A DNA stretch of 64,000 nucleotides from Eriocheir sinensis. Taxonomy: Eukaryota > Arthropoda > Malacostraca > Decapoda > Varunidae. Below are positions 45,550-58,749 of this stretch, piece after piece. Both the position numbers and the translations under genes were made by a program. The stretch lies in contig NW_026110530.1 of the NCBI RefSeq assembly GCF_024679095.1, positions 666,001 through 730,000 on the forward strand. The letters are read 5' to 3'. Below the pieces are notes generated by a model. It was not told where the DNA came from and did not search any database. It worked only from the letters and a program-made list of their open reading frames with translations. Positions within the stretch are counted from its first letter, which is position 1. The number at the start of each line of letters is the position of its first letter.

Positions 45550-46395
45550 CAGAGCTGGGATTCTGTAGAAAAAATCTACCACCGGTATCGGTAGTCGGTA
45601 GCGAGCCGCGTCCAATCGGTATCGGTAGATCGGTAGATTTTTCAGAAATCTACCGATCGGTATAGATTCGGTATCGGTAGATTAAAAAACTCTATAATTA
45701 TATAATTATATAATAACATACAAAACACTCACTCAACACACAGCATATCCTAACCTCTGGTTCGTAACAATATGATTAAATAGTTCACTGACTTGATCAA
45801 AACTTTTTTAATGTAAAATAAAGTTTAAAAAAGGAAAATCACTTGAAAAGTTAAAAGCACAAAACGATTAAGTGCTGCTGCCGCGGCGGGTGGACTTAAA
45901 AACACTGCCACTTAAAACACTAGGCGATGAGGCTGAGCACGTTGTCGAGAGCGTAGGAGCTAGAGCGTAGGTGTAGGCAACTCGCGTCGGCAGGAAAAAC
46001 AAGAGTGGGGCTCCCGCCAAAACTTTTGGCGGGAGCGAGAATCTGCTAGGTCGTGGCTGCCTCTGATTGGCTGAGAACGCCCAGAACGGCCGGTGATTGG
46101 CTAAGCGTGATGACGTCAAAGTAATACCTGGAATTTCCTGCTAACTGCTTCCCATAGATGCGCTCGAACGTGTTGAAACTTGTCCGTTTCATTTTGCCGG
46201 GGTCGTCTTCTCTTAAGTCTTAACAAAAAAGTCCCGCGCTCGCTTTTTCAATCTACCGATACCGATTGACTGCCAATCATGCGATCGGTAGCGGTATTCG
46301 GTAGTTTCTTCAAAATACCGAATGATCGGTATCGGTAGCAGTAATCTACCGCCGGTAGTACCGATCCCAAATGTCAATCGGTAGTCCCAGCTCTG
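45550..46395. mobile_element. 846-bp hAT-type element with 8-bp target duplication
   Basis: Ends CAGAGCTGGGA and TCCCAGCTCTG, flanked by perfect 8-bp direct repeats CTAACCGA (45542-45549, 46396-46403). Both subterminal regions are packed with CGGTATCGGTAGAT-type motifs in both senses. The centre has AT-rich and GC-rich parts and no recognisable transposase, so the copy is non-autonomous. Confidence 0.92.
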
Positions 46396-46590
46396 CTAAC
46401 CGATCATGGGGAACTGTGAAACTGGCCCTGTCTGTCTCGCCGCCATGCACGGGAAAGGAGCTCCATCCAGACGTTGGGTCCGCAGGATAGCAGCAAAGAG
46501 GGACGTATTAGGCAATGGTAGTACATGACCGCCATGGAAAGCGTCGTCATGCATGGTGGGACTCAACCAACGATACCAGAATGTCTTAAA

Positions 46591-46822
46591 GGGCTATTAC
46601 ACTGGGCAAATTTGTCGTGGATTTTCAGTCAAACTATAATTTCCGCTGGCGTGGTTCTCATATTTCCATGGTTTTCTAATGTGCCCACGATCTTCCAAAG
46701 CTACGGTATTACTCACCATCATCATCATCAGCAATAACAAGAAACAAATGAGAATCACGCTAGCGGAAATCGTGGTTTGACTGAAGATCCACGGAAAATT
46801 TGCCCAGTGCTATTTAGCCCCT
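46591..46822. mobile_element. Foldback MITE
   Basis: Left GGGCTATTACACTGGGCAAA and ATTTTCAGTCAAAC are matched by the inverse at the right end (TTTGCCCAGTGC, GGTTTGACTGAAGATC). Arms of about 75 bp, about 80% alike, with an 80-bp centre holding a (CAT)n run. The target duplication is unclear. Confidence 0.85.
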
Positions 46823-46954
46823 CTACTCAGCATGTCATCGATTCCAACCCACAAAAACTGACTCATCCACAGTGATATCGATACTCATTTGTAGTTAGTA
46901 TTCATATCGTTAGTTATTGATGCGTTTTGGTAGTTGTTATGCGCCAGAGACATG

Positions 46955-47350
46955 GAATACGATGCTGTGACTATGGTAATTTGGTAACGCTTTTTGGGGA
47001 GTCATTCATATTTCAACATTTCGGCGCCCAAGAACACGTATTTGACAAGGCTTTCCTAGGAGTTTCGGGCATTTCCAAGGGTAGTTGTGGAGTAGTTGTG
47101 GATGTTGTGAGTACGGTAATTTGGTAACGTCTTCTTGGGAGTCATATTTAATTTCATCGTCCAAGTACACGTATTTGACAAGGCTTTCCTAGGAGTTTGG
47201 GGCATTTCCAAGGGTAGTCGTGGATGTTGTGAGTACGGTAATTTGGTAACGCTTTCTTGGGAGTCATTCATATTTCAACATTTCGGCGCCCAAGAACACG
47301 TATTTGACAAGGCTTTCCTAGGAGTTCCGGGCATTTCCAAGAGCAGTAGA
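46955..47350 (+). repeat. ~120-bp tandem repeat of the GACAAGGCTTTC family
   Basis: Three units of GAGTACGGTAATTTGGTAAC, GGGAGTCATTCATATTTCA, CAAGAACACGTATTTGACAA and GGCTTTCCTAGGAGTT. Confidence 0.92.
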
Positions 47351-47565
47351 ATGGCCCTGTTGGTAGTTTAACCCTTCCTCTGTACCTCGAACCCCAAAAA
47401 AGACTCAGCAGAACCCAATAGATATCCTTTTTGGGCTTTGGAAATGGTTAACATGTGAGGCGGGTGTGTGTGAGTATACCAATCCACACGGAGTCATCTC
47501 ACGGCTTCCTTCCTTCCTTTCCTGGCTCGTCGTCGCCGCGCCTGACTGGGTGTTATGATGGCAGG

Positions 47566-47620
47566 CTATATATAGTAGTGGGGAGTCCTCGTCATCGTCC
47601 TTCCCGTCCAGGCGCATGCG
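47566..47620 (+). promoter_or_regulatory. Possible TATA-type promoter
   Basis: GGCTATATATAGTAG is followed by a GC-rich segment. No gene is recognised downstream, only low-complexity DNA, so this rests on the motif alone. Confidence 0.15.
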
Positions 47621-47709
47621 TTGTGGGTTGCATGAATGACCACAGAATTTGATAACGTAGTACAGTGCCACTCATTCACTAGGATGGACTTGCTTGCTTG
47701 CGGTTACTG

Positions 47710-48227
<518 letters not shown>

Positions 48228-48484
48228 ACATTCCTTCCACACCTAAATTCCACCAGCCAGACAGACAAGTTGAGACGTCGTTTGAAGGGAGTCTTATAAT
48301 GGGCGAGGGAGGGAAAGGGGCCGGCCGGGACGCGAGCCATTTAAGTCATCAGGGCAATGCTTCGTGGCTCATCACGTCATCAGGCTGTCAAAGAGGAGGC
48401 GACACTTACCCAACGCGAGCCACTTGGTGCAATGGGATAAGTGCTACATAGATGGCGCTCATGTAGGGGCGGGTTAGGATGGGC

Positions 48485-49020
48485 GGGGTAGAGGGTATGC
48501 TAGGTTAGGTTAGGTTAGGTTTGGTATTTTTTGACAGGCCATGGACTGGAGGGGTTAGGTTAAGTTAGGCTAGGTTAGGTTAGGCTAGGTCAGGTTAGGT
48601 TAGGTTAGTTTTTTTTTATAGGCCATGGACTGGAGGGGTTAGGTTAAGTTAGGTTAGGTTAGGTTAGGCTTGGTTAGGTTAGTTTTTTTTATAGGCCATG
48701 GACTGGAGGGGTTAGGTTAAGTTAGGCTAGGTTAGGTTAGTTTTTTTTTTTGGCTATGGACTGGAGGGGTTAGGTTAAGTTAGGCTAGATTAGGTTAGGT
48801 TAGTTTTTTTATAGGCTATGGACTGGAGGGGTTAGGTTAAGTTAGGTTAGGTTAGGTTAGTTTTTTTATAGGCCATGGACTGGAGGGGTTAGGTTAAGTT
48901 AGGTTAGGTTAGGTTAGTTTTTTTTATCTCCCATGGACTGGAGGGGTAAGGTTAAGTTAGGCTAGGTTAGGTTAGGTTATTTTTTATAGGCTATGGACTG
49001 AAGGGGCTAGGTTGAGTTAG
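48485..49020. repeat. TTAGG-containing tandem array (~70-bp units)
   Basis: About eight units of TTTTTTATAGGCCATGGACT and GGAGGGGTTAGGTTAAGTTA followed by two to five GGTTA pentamers. GGTTA is a permutation of the arthropod telomere repeat TTAGG. Confidence 0.93.
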
Positions 49021-49147
49021 GCTGTTAAGGAAGGCACTGCAGTCTCGATGTGTGTGTCTGTGTGTGTGTGTGTGTGTGTGTGTTCAACTTTGATCATGTT
49101 AACCCTCTTACGAATATAAATCACCGTGACATTTTATTAGTTTGGTC
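48990..49147 (+). repeat. Dispersed repeat with GGTTA and TG tracts (copy 2)
   Basis: Same order of segments as 45080-45245, about 85-90% alike, directly continuing the TTAGG-type array. Confidence 0.85.
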
Positions 49148-49149
49148 CA

Positions 49150-50770
49150 CAAGCAGACAGATTAATCATCCCTTGTTAATCATACGAAGCTACGAGGCTA
49201 ATATACGCTTCATATTATTATAGACTCCAATGAAGGGTTTGTAATTTCAGTAGTACCAATATTATGATTTTCTCCACCGTGAGACAGCCTGAGAGTTAGA
49301 GTAATCGTCATCAATCATCGGGTTGAGATCTTCGTGGGGGATTAGAAGCAGTTTATGGGGTTGGATTCTTCATAGTGGTCGTGTTTGGGGGATTGAGATG
49401 GTTTCCAGGAGTATTATAAAGGGTTGGATGGTAAGGACTTGTGATCAGATACTAAGATTGGAAAAAACAGAGAAGTTTATGGTATTGGATTCTTCTCATC
49501 ACTCGTGTTTGGGGTTTACGATAGAATCCAAGAGTATTATAAAGGATTGATGAGTGTGGGTTTGGGATCAGATACTAATAAATCCCTTACTCCTACTTCT
49601 CTTTTACTATCTTTAAGTTAGTTTCCAGAGCACACTTATTAATTAAACAAATCCTTTCTTCTCTTCCAGGACAGGCGTTGGTACTAAATGTGGACTGACT
49701 GACTATATAGAGTTTGTGTTAGTGTTCGTGTGTAAGTGAAGACATCAGCAGAGGAGGGAACCACAAGAAGACCAGAATTAACGTAACTGCCACATCTATA
49801 TACTGAGTGTGAATTGACTATATAGTGTTCGTGTTGGCGTGTGTTTGTGTAAGTAGGGACACCAGCAATAGATCATAGGACCAATAGGGGACCAGAACGT
49901 AACTCTCCCATCTATATACTGAGTGTGGATTGACCCAAGGCAGGATTGACTATATAGTGTTCGTGTTTGCTTGTGTGTGTGTAAGTGTAGACACCAGCAA
50001 AAGAGGAAAGGACCAATAGGGAACCAGAACGTATTGCTGCCACATCTATATACCAAGTCGACGGGCCACACCTCGACGTCAGCTAAGATGTGAAAAGCCA
50101 AACTAGAAAGCAGTGAACGTGTGAATCCATCAAAATTGGCGAACGTGAAAAAACAGACCAGATGAAAGTGTAATGGAAAGTGAAAAGACAGACATAGAAG
50201 CAATAATTAGAAAGGAAAAATATGAGAAGGGAACATGAGGTGGGCTGTTAATTGAAAAGCAAGGCTAACCCACTGAAACTACATGGAATCGAACTGGCTT
50301 GGCTGACTGACTGGCTGGTCGACCTAAACCTCCACGCTGGGTTCTTTAATATATGAGTACCCACAACCACCAACACCATCACCATCACCACCATCACCAC
50401 CACTACCTAAACCTCCACGCTGGGTTCTTTAATATACGACTACCCACCACCACCATCATCACCACCATCACCACCAGTCTGAGAAGTTGAGGTAAGTGAA
50501 TCCAGTATATTGATTGACCTCACTTGTTACTTATATATTACTGATGTTATGCTATGTTATGCTTGTACGGTATTGGTATTTGCTATGGGCCAAAAGTTTA
50601 CGAGAGGGGAAGCTTGTGTTGGCTTGTAAAGGAAGGAGTTAAGGGGAAAAAAAGCTCCATTATATCAAGTTGTAGTGTTAATTAGATGATGTTGAGCTTT
50701 TGTTATGTGGTTGAGGTTTCTTATGCAAAGGGAAGATTGTGTGGAAATCGAAGGTGGATTTTGAATAGCC

Positions 50771-50775
<5 letters not shown>
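49150..50775. other. No recognised gene; local tandem repeats
   Basis: AT-rich DNA with a ~110-bp repeat near 49780-50050 (ACTGAGTGTGGATTGACTAT, AGTGTTCGTGT, GACACCAGCAA) and a CAC/CAT tract at 50370-50475. The short frames look like chance. Confidence 0.5.
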
Positions 50776-50821
<46 letters not shown>

Positions 50822-50881
50822 ATAACAGGAAATGCTTGGTAAAATCTCATCGTACTATCGCTATATTTTCTTTACCAGTTC

Positions 50882-50932
<51 letters not shown>
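50776..50932. repeat. (CT)n ... (GA)n inverted microsatellite pair
   Basis: A CT tract of about 40 bp at 50776-50817 and a GA tract of about 48 bp at 50884-50931, separated by 66 bp. Confidence 0.95.
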
Positions 50933-51129
50933 GCAACTGTTCTGTAATATGTGTGTGAAGGCTACCGGATGTTAGTGGAGGAGGAGGAGGAGGAGGAGAG
51001 ATATGGATGAATAGGAAGAGGAAGAAAGAGAAAAGCGAGTGAAAGAAGAGTTAAAGAGGAGGAGGAGGAGGAGGAAGAGGAGGAGGAGGAGGAGGTGTCA
51101 AAGGATAGTCTCGGTAGCTTGTTCTTTTT

Positions 51130-51322
51130 ACCTAAGAGAGAGAGAGAGAGAGAGAGAGCGAGAGCGAGAGAGCGAGAGAGAGATGGATCACTTCCGACGT
51201 GGGATTAATTTTCTTGTTTACTTTCTCCTTTTTTTTTTTCTTTTTTTTTTTCTACGAAGTCTCGGTTGGTCACTGCATAAGTAAGTTCATTTTGCTTATC
51301 ACTGTTTGGAGAGGAGGAACCC

Positions 51323-51366
<44 letters not shown>
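51130..51366. repeat. (GA)n and (CT)n tracts
   Basis: GA-rich 51134-51182 with GAGC variants, a T-rich run, then (CT)n at 51325-51366. A GGA-rich run precedes at 51055-51095. Confidence 0.93.
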
Positions 51367-51369
<3 letters not shown>

Positions 51370-51644
51370 GTCCTATACTGGTTAATAACGTGTATCGCTC
51401 TCCCCACCCCCACCCCGCTGTGATCTGGGGTGACGTGACTTTCTGCTCGCCCTCCTTGAAGCTCCCCCCTCTCCCCCGTCACCACCACCACCTCCACTAC
51501 TTGTATCAGCCTGTGTGTGTCTCGTGGTGTAAGAACGTAAGCTCTCTCGTGTAATCAATCTCTGAGCTGGCGTGTTATGACTGCGAGGAGCCATGTTTGT
51601 ATTGACTCTGCGTTCGGAACTCCCACTCAAGACTAAACTATCTC

Positions 51645-52780
51645 ATCTTCCCTTCCTTTCCTAATATGAGGTTTGATATGACCCAATAACCTTCAAGAAT
51701 TGGGTATCTGTAACTTGGTCCTTCCTTTCCTTCCCTCAGCTTTGTAAATAAACTTCAATTCGACTCGTTAACTCTTGCTTGCGATGAAGAAATGTGTGTG
51801 ACTTTTCTTTCTCTTCCTTCCCTAATATGAGGTTTGATACGACCCACTAACCTAACCTAACCCTCAAGAATTGGATATCTGTAACTTGGTCCTTCCTTTC
51901 CTTCCCTCAGCTTTGTAAATAAACTTCAATTCGACTCGTTAACTCTTGCTTGCGTAGAAGAACAGCGTCTAAGTTCTTTTCCTTCCCTTCCTTCCCTAAT
52001 ATGAGCTTTGATATGACCCAATAGCCTTCAAGAATTGGATATCTGTAACTTGGTCAGTCTTTTCCTTCTTTCAGCTCTGTAAATAAATTTCAATACGATT
52101 CGTTAACTCATGCTTGCGTTAAAGAATAGAGTCCAACTTCTTTTCCTTCCCTTCCTTCTCTAATATGAGCTTTGATATGACCCAATAGCCTTCAAGAATT
52201 GGATATCTGTAACTTGGTCAGTCCTTTCCTTCTTTCAGCTTTGTAAATAAACTTCAGTACGATTCGTTAACTCTTGCTTGCGTTAAAGAATAGAGTCAAA
52301 CTTCTTTTCCTTCCTTCCCTAATATGAGCTTTGATACGACTCACTAAACTAACCTAGCCTTCAAGAATTGGGTGTCTAACTTTCCTTCTCTTCCTACCCT
52401 CAGTTTTGTATATTAGATTCAGTATGAAGAATTGGGTGTCTAACTTTCCTTCTCTTCCTACCCTCAGTTTTGTATATTAGATTCAGTATGAAGAATTGGG
52501 TGTCTAACTTATCCTTCCCTTTCTTCTCTTAACCTTTCATATGAGCTTCAGTTTTGCTCGTTAACCTTACCCAGCCTTCAAGAATAAGGTGTCTGTAACT
52601 TGGTCCTTCCCTTCCTTCCCTCTGCTTCGTATGTCAACTTCAGTAACTTTTAACGTTCAAGAGTATGGTGCCTTTAACTATCCCTTCTCTTTCCTTCCCT
52701 CACATCTGTATATTGGCTTCAACAGGTTCGTAACGTTCAAGAATAGGATGTCTAATTTCTTTCTTTCCTTCCCTCAGTTC
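51645..52780. repeat. ~170-bp tandem array (degenerating)
   Basis: About seven units of CCTTCCTTCCCTAATATGAG, CTTTGATATGACCCA, CTTCAAGAATTGGATATCTG and GCTTTGTAAATAAACTTCA. Copies become shorter and more diverged towards 52780. Confidence 0.9.
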
Positions 52781-53340
52781 AGTGTTTGCCTTATTTTCTT
52801 TTCTCTTGCTGCTTTCTCTTCCTTCCCCCTCCTCCTCCTCATCTTCCTCCTCCTCCTCCTCCTCCTACTCCTCCTCATCATTATAATCCCTTGCATGCTC
52901 GCCACTCCCAAAGCCATCCATGCATGCAGTCGCTCAACCAGTCAGCCAGTCAACCTCCCATCCTCCACCCCCTTCAACACCTCCACCCACCCACCTCGCT
53001 TTCATCCACATGCTCACCTATGCCGGGCAGGTCAGAGCGCTCGTCGGTGCTGCCAATTGGTTCTCACCTTTAACGGCCGCCCCCGACACCTTGTACGGGC
53101 GCGGCGCTGGGCTGGGCACCGCTGGATTAGGCGATGATCTCCCGCCTAGCCATGCACCAACGTGACTGGCTTACCTGTCTGGCTCCCTTCCTTCATTACT
53201 ACCTGCCTTTCCTGTCTTCCTTTCTTCGTCTCCTTCCTTTGGTTCCTCTGCTTGCTTGCCACTCCCATCATCAGGCTCTGTGTGTGTGTGTGCTGGGCGT
53301 TAAAAAAATTGTTAAAATCTTATTGGTAATCGCTAGAAAA
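52780..53340. other. No recognised gene; CTC-rich and Pro/Ser-coding low complexity
   Basis: A (CTC)n run at 52830-52875 and otherwise pyrimidine-rich DNA. The overlapping frames in all three phases show it is not constrained coding sequence. Confidence 0.5.
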
Positions 53341-53354
53341 GGTTGGATTTTATT

Positions 53355-53720
53355 GGCGGATGCTGGGAACGGTTAAATCTTGTTATTGGATGCTGGGAAA
53401 GGTTAAATCTCGCTGGTGGATGCTGAGAAAGGTTGAATCTTGCTGGTGGATGCAGAGAAAGGTTACATATCGCTGGTGGATGCTGAGAAAGGTTGAATAT
53501 TGCAAGTGGATGCTGGGAAAGGTTAAATCTTGTTGGTGGATGCTGGGAAAGGTTGAATCTTGCTTATGGATGCTGGGAAAGGTTACATCTCGCTGGTGGA
53601 TGCTGGGAAAGGTTGAATCTTGCTGGTGGATGCTGGGAAAAGCTACATCTCGCTGGTGGATGCTGGGAAAGGTTGAATCTTGCTGGTGGATGCTGGGAAA
53701 GGTTGAATCTTGTTAGGGGT
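53355..53720. repeat. 30-bp minisatellite
   Basis: Twelve units of GGTTGAATCTTGCTGGTGGA plus TGCTGGGAAA, alternating with a GGTTACATCTCGCTGG variant. The unit length divides by three, hence a Trp/Met/Gly/Lys frame that is not a gene. Confidence 0.97.
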
Positions 53721-53790
53721 ATTTCCAGGGGTAGTTATGTAACCATCCTCATCTTTGCATTAATACTCTCATCTGGTTACTATAATTATC

Positions 53791-53794
<4 letters not shown>

Positions 53795-53831
<37 letters not shown>

Positions 53832-53851
53832 ATTGAGACAAGTAGTTCTTT

Positions 53852-53920
<69 letters not shown>

Positions 53921-54014
53921 TCGTCTCTATGTATTGTTTCTTTGTCTCCTCCTCCTCCTCCTCTATCTCCTCCTCCTCCTCCTCCTTTGTCCTGTGACCG
54001 TCAGTGAACCGTGA

Positions 54015-54075
<61 letters not shown>

Positions 54076-54236
54076 CGTGCATTTCATTTTATCTCCACAT
54101 CTCCTCCTCCTCCTCCTCCTCCTCCTCCTCCTCCTCCTTCTTCTCTTTGTTATGAGTCTAGGGGAGAGAGAGAGAGAGAGAGAGAGAGAGAACCTACACT
54201 ACAGTAACAATCACAAGGCTGTCACGTCAGAACCTG

Positions 54237-54299
<63 letters not shown>

Positions 54300-54342
54300 C
54301 TTATCTCTACCTCCTCGTCTCTTTGTCCCGTGTTAGACTATC

Positions 54343-54392
<50 letters not shown>

Positions 54393-54700
54393 GTCTCCTG
54401 ATAAACCCTTTCAAATCTAATCCTCCTCCTCTTCCATTCCCCTCCTCCTCCTCCTCCTCCTCCTCTTCATCTGTGTTACCTGGAAGCACATATATAACAA
54501 GGTCAGTTTTTATCTCTATCTCTATCTTTATCTTCTTTTTCTTCCTCTCTTTATTTATTTTTGTTTGTTTTCTAATTTCTCTTCTTTTTTTCTCTCTATC
54601 TTTCTTTCCTTTCTCCTCTTCCTTCCCTTCCTTTCCCTTCCTCCTTCTTAATTCTCTTTCTTCCATCCTCCTCCTCCTCCTCCTCCTCATTCCTGCTGCT
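53795..54700. repeat. Dense microsatellite block
   Basis: (CA)n 53793-53828, (CT)n 53857-53918, (CTC)n 53948-53984, (CT)n 54017-54072, (CTC)n 54102-54137, (GA)n 54164-54190, (CT)n 54240-54296, (CA)n 54348-54388 and (CTC)n 54446-54467. The unique spacers contain nothing recognisable. Confidence 0.96.
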
Positions 54701-54909
54701 GCTGATGATGACGATGATAGTTCTGATATTATTGATCTTGTTCTTGAGCTCGATGTCACAGTTCTGATATTACCGATCTTGTTCTTGAGATCGATGTCAC
54801 AGGTCCTGGGTCTTGGGCTGTGTCATGCACGTTCGGCACCGCTCAACAGATTCGGCTCTTCGACATATGGCCAGGAGAGAGACAAGAGGGCGTGTGCCGT
54901 GTTATTTTA

Positions 54910-55190
54910 GTACCAGAAGGAGGAGGAGGAGGAAGAGGAGGAGGAGGAGGAGGAAGAGGAGGAGGAGGAGGAGTGTAGGGTAAAAAAGCCCTTTGTGACG
55001 ATGCTAAATATTGTCCTTCTTTGTGTTGGAGGAGGAGGAGGAGGAGGAGGAGGGGAAGGAAATGGTAAGGAAAGGGGAGATGCTGGGAGGAGGAGGAGGA
55101 GAAGGGAGAGGAGAGAAAGAGGAGATGAGGGAGGAGGAAGAAGGGAGACAGAGGTAGGGAGAAGAGTGAAATATTGAGAGAAGGGAGGAA

Positions 55191-55252
<62 letters not shown>

Positions 55253-55274
55253 CAGGCTACAAAGACCACCATTA

Positions 55275-55311
<37 letters not shown>

Positions 55312-55800
55312 CAAGTGTTTCTTTAGCGAGAGGTCGGACGTTCCTGCCGTGACTAAGGAGGTGACTAACTAGCAGGAGGAGGAGGAGGAGGAAATGAAAG
55401 AAGACTATGGTAAGATTAGCATAAGGAGGGAGAGGGAGAGGAGGAGGAGGGTAATGAAGGGAGAGAGATGAAGAGGAAGTAGAAGAGAAGAGGAAGGAAG
55501 GAAGAGAGAAAGGAGAGAGCGACTTGGAGAGGGAGGAAGGAGGAGAAAAGAGGAAGGAAAGGGAAGAAAAAAAAGAAGAAAAAGAAGAAGTGTAGAGAAG
55601 AGAAAGGACGATTTGGAGGAAGAAGAGGAAGAGACTTGGAGAAGGAAAAAAAAGGGAGGAAGGAGGAAGGAAAGGGGAAGAAAAAGAAAGAAGGAAAAAA
55701 AGAGGTGTAGAGAAGGGAAGAGGAAGAGGAGGAGGAGGAGAAGGAGGAAGAGGAAGAGGAGGATGTAAATAAAAACCTATTCCCCCTTTCTTCATCCTAT
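54910..55800. repeat. (GGA)n and (GA)n rich block
   Basis: (GGA)n 54918-54973 and 55027-55052, (GA)n 55190-55250, (CT)n 55279-55307, then GGA/GAAA-rich DNA to 55760. Purine-rich on the plus strand, unlike the block before it. Confidence 0.93.
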
Positions 55801-55838
55801 CTCAGCCTCTTTTCCTTATCTTAAAGTAATAAACGTAG

Positions 55839-55842
<4 letters not shown>

Positions 55843-55896
<54 letters not shown>

Positions 55897-56395
55897 CCCC
55901 TCCTCGTCCTCCTCCTCCTCCTCCTTATGAGATAATATTGTTCCTGATTAACTTTTTTTGTATATATTTTTTTTTCTTTGCTTCCTTTTACAATACATTA
56001 CATTAATAACAACAACAACAACAAAAACAACATCACCACCACCACCAACAGCAACAACAACATCACCACCACCACTACCACCACCAACAACATCACCACC
56101 ACCACCACCACCACCATCAAGAACAACATCACCACCACCACCACCACCATCAAGAACAACATCACCACCACCACCAACAGCAACAACAACATCACCACCA
56201 CCACTACCACCACCAACAACATCACCACCACCACCACCACCACCATCAAGAACAACATCACCACCACCACCACCACCATCAAGAACAACATCACCACCAC
56301 CACCACCACCATCAACAACAACATCACCACCACCACCATCACCACCACCAACAACAACAACATCAACATCACCACCACCACCACTATCAGTCATC
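55843..56395. repeat. (CA)n tract and (CAC/AAC)n array with a ~125-bp higher-order unit
   Basis: (CA)n 55843-55893. Then 56000-56395 consists of CAC, CAT, CAA and AAC triplets, and the block ACCACCACCAACAGCAACAA to ACCATCAAGAACAACATC is repeated almost exactly twice. Frames in all phases stay open; none is a gene. Confidence 0.95.
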
Positions 56396-56574
56396 TCCAG
56401 CACAACCCGATAGCGTTCAATACGGGCCAAGACACAGACAGACACCAAGGTCACCAAATGGCCTTGATTGACCCCGGGCATAAGGGATGAAGGTCAAAGG
56501 TCAAGGGGGTCAAGGGTAAGGAAGGACTTGTAGGTAGGATCTCGTGTAGGACTCTGGCGGTGAAGGATTGAGAG

Positions 56575-56793
56575 GAGATGAAAGGAAGGGAGAAGGAGGA
56601 GAAGAAGGAAGGGAAAGGAGGAGAAAGGAGGAGGTGGAGGAGGAGGAGGAGGAGGAAGGAAAAGGAAGAGAAAGGAGGACCAGGGGGAGGAAGGAAGGGA
56701 AGGAAAGAAAGAGGAAGAAGAGATAAGAGAGAGGAGGAGGAGGAGGAGGATGGAGAAAGAGGAACAGTTACACACACCCACGCACACACACTC

Positions 56794-56839
<46 letters not shown>

Positions 56840-56903
56840 CGTTTTCATTAAGTATCTTCAGACGCAAAGACACACAAGGAAGTAAGCAGACTGATAACCT
56901 TTG

Positions 56904-56937
<34 letters not shown>

Positions 56938-56962
56938 TAATAAGCCTGAAAGACCTCCCAGT

Positions 56963-57008
<46 letters not shown>

Positions 57009-57170
57009 CATCTCCCTCCTCCTCCTCCTCCTCCTCTTCCTTGGACACCTTGGAGCCGCGGTGTGCCTGAGGGGAAGGAGACGCTGGCTGGGGTGTGGTT
57101 AGGTCACGTCTCCTCCTCCTCCTCCTTCTCCTCCTATCTCTCGCCCGCATTGAAAGTCCTATTCTAAACC
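56575..57170. repeat. GGA-rich, CT, CA, CT and CTC tracts
   Basis: GGA-rich 56575-56755, (CT)n 56797-56836, (CA)n 56906-56934, (CT)n 56964-57003 and (CTC)n 57015-57036 and 57108-57134. Confidence 0.94.
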
Positions 57171-57469
57171 ATTTCGGCGCCCAAGCACATAGTTGACAAG
57201 GCTAGGAGGAGGAGGGGCAGGAGTTGTGGCCATTTCCAGGGGTAGTTTTATGAGCCTAGGGATAGTCTGACCATTCTTCTGTACCTTGAACTTGAAAGAA
57301 CTCTCGTGAGAACCCGATTGATCTCCTTTACGGCCTTTGAAATGTTACATGTTACAGTTAATTAAATGGAAGGAAGAAGCGGTTGTAGATACCTATACGA
57401 TCAGGGCTTCAAAGTCTGGAGGACAGGAGAGAACTGTATTGTGAAGATATACAATTTTCAATGCATAAC

Positions 57470-57501
57470 ACTTCTTACCGCGCGCTGCCACCCTTCTCCT
57501 G

Positions 57502-57547
<46 letters not shown>

Positions 57548-57960
57548 CCGTGGTCCTTCCCTGCCTCTCTCCACACACACAGACACTCATCCCTCTGTGT
57601 CTGTGTGTATGTGTGTGTCTGTGAGGAAGAGAAATGATGCACTGGGTCCCTTGGTGTTACTGGGATTCTTCTTTCGCGCATAACACTTCAAATACCGCGC
57701 GCTGCCACCCTCCTCCTGTTCCCCTCTCTCTCTCTGGCGCGGTCTTTCTCTGCCTCTCTCCACACACACAGACACACAGACACTTATCCCTCTGTGTCTG
57801 TGTGTGTGTCTGTGAGGACCTGAGAGTTCCTAGGATTCCTCTTTCGCGCATAACACTTCTAATACCGCGCGCAGCCACCCTCCCCCTCTCCCTCTCTCTT
57901 TGGCGCGGTCTTTCTCTGCCTCTCTCCACACACAGACAAACAGACACTTATCCCCCTGTC
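57470..57960. repeat. ~185-bp tandem repeat with internal CT and CA tracts
   Basis: Three units of TACCGCGCGCTGCCACCC, a CT tract of changing length (57510-57545 in the first), TTCCCTGCCTCTCTCCACAC, CTCTGTGTCTGTGTGT and TTCTTTCGCGCATAACACTT. Confidence 0.92.
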
Positions 57961-58049
57961 CACACACTCAGTTCCCTCGAGCCAGTCAGAGACACTTTAG
58001 GTCACTTGCTCTCATGAAACAACCTTGAGTAAGAGATGCTACCGAAGTG

Positions 58050-58050
58050 T

Positions 58051-58114
<64 letters not shown>

Positions 58115-58168
58115 TATAAAAAGGAGAGATAAGATAATTGGAAAATGAGAAAGATGTAAAAATTAGCA

Positions 58169-58230
<62 letters not shown>

Positions 58231-58473
58231 AAAAAGGAGAGATAAGATAATTGGAAAATGAGAGAGATGGAAAAATTAGCAAAAACTGTAAAAAGGAATA
58301 GAGAATGAAAGGAGAGAAGAGGAGGAGGAGGAGGAGGAGGAGGAGGGAGGAAGGGAAGAGTGGAGGGATGGAGGAAGATATGAATGGAGAGAAGGAGAGA
58401 GAGAAAAAGAGAGAGATAAGGAGGAGGAAACACGAGAATGAGGAAAGAAAAAAGAAAGAAAAAAAGGAGAGAA

Positions 58474-58555
<82 letters not shown>

Positions 58556-58597
58556 ACCGGTGTCGCGTTGCTGCTAAGAAACAAAGACAAGCGAAAA

Positions 58598-58663
<66 letters not shown>

Positions 58664-58715
58664 ACGTAAGGGAACATAGCGATGACCCGATTGGCGATTT
58701 GGTGAGCAATGAAGC

Positions 58716-58749
<34 letters not shown>

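Noticed and set aside
53360..54014. Met/Trp/Gly/Lys repeat frames
   Set aside because: The 30-bp minisatellite unit divides by three. It is not a repeat protein.
56000..56490. Thr, Asn and Pro-rich frames of 128-177 codons
   Set aside because: CAC/AAC triplet array, open in every phase; no conserved domain.
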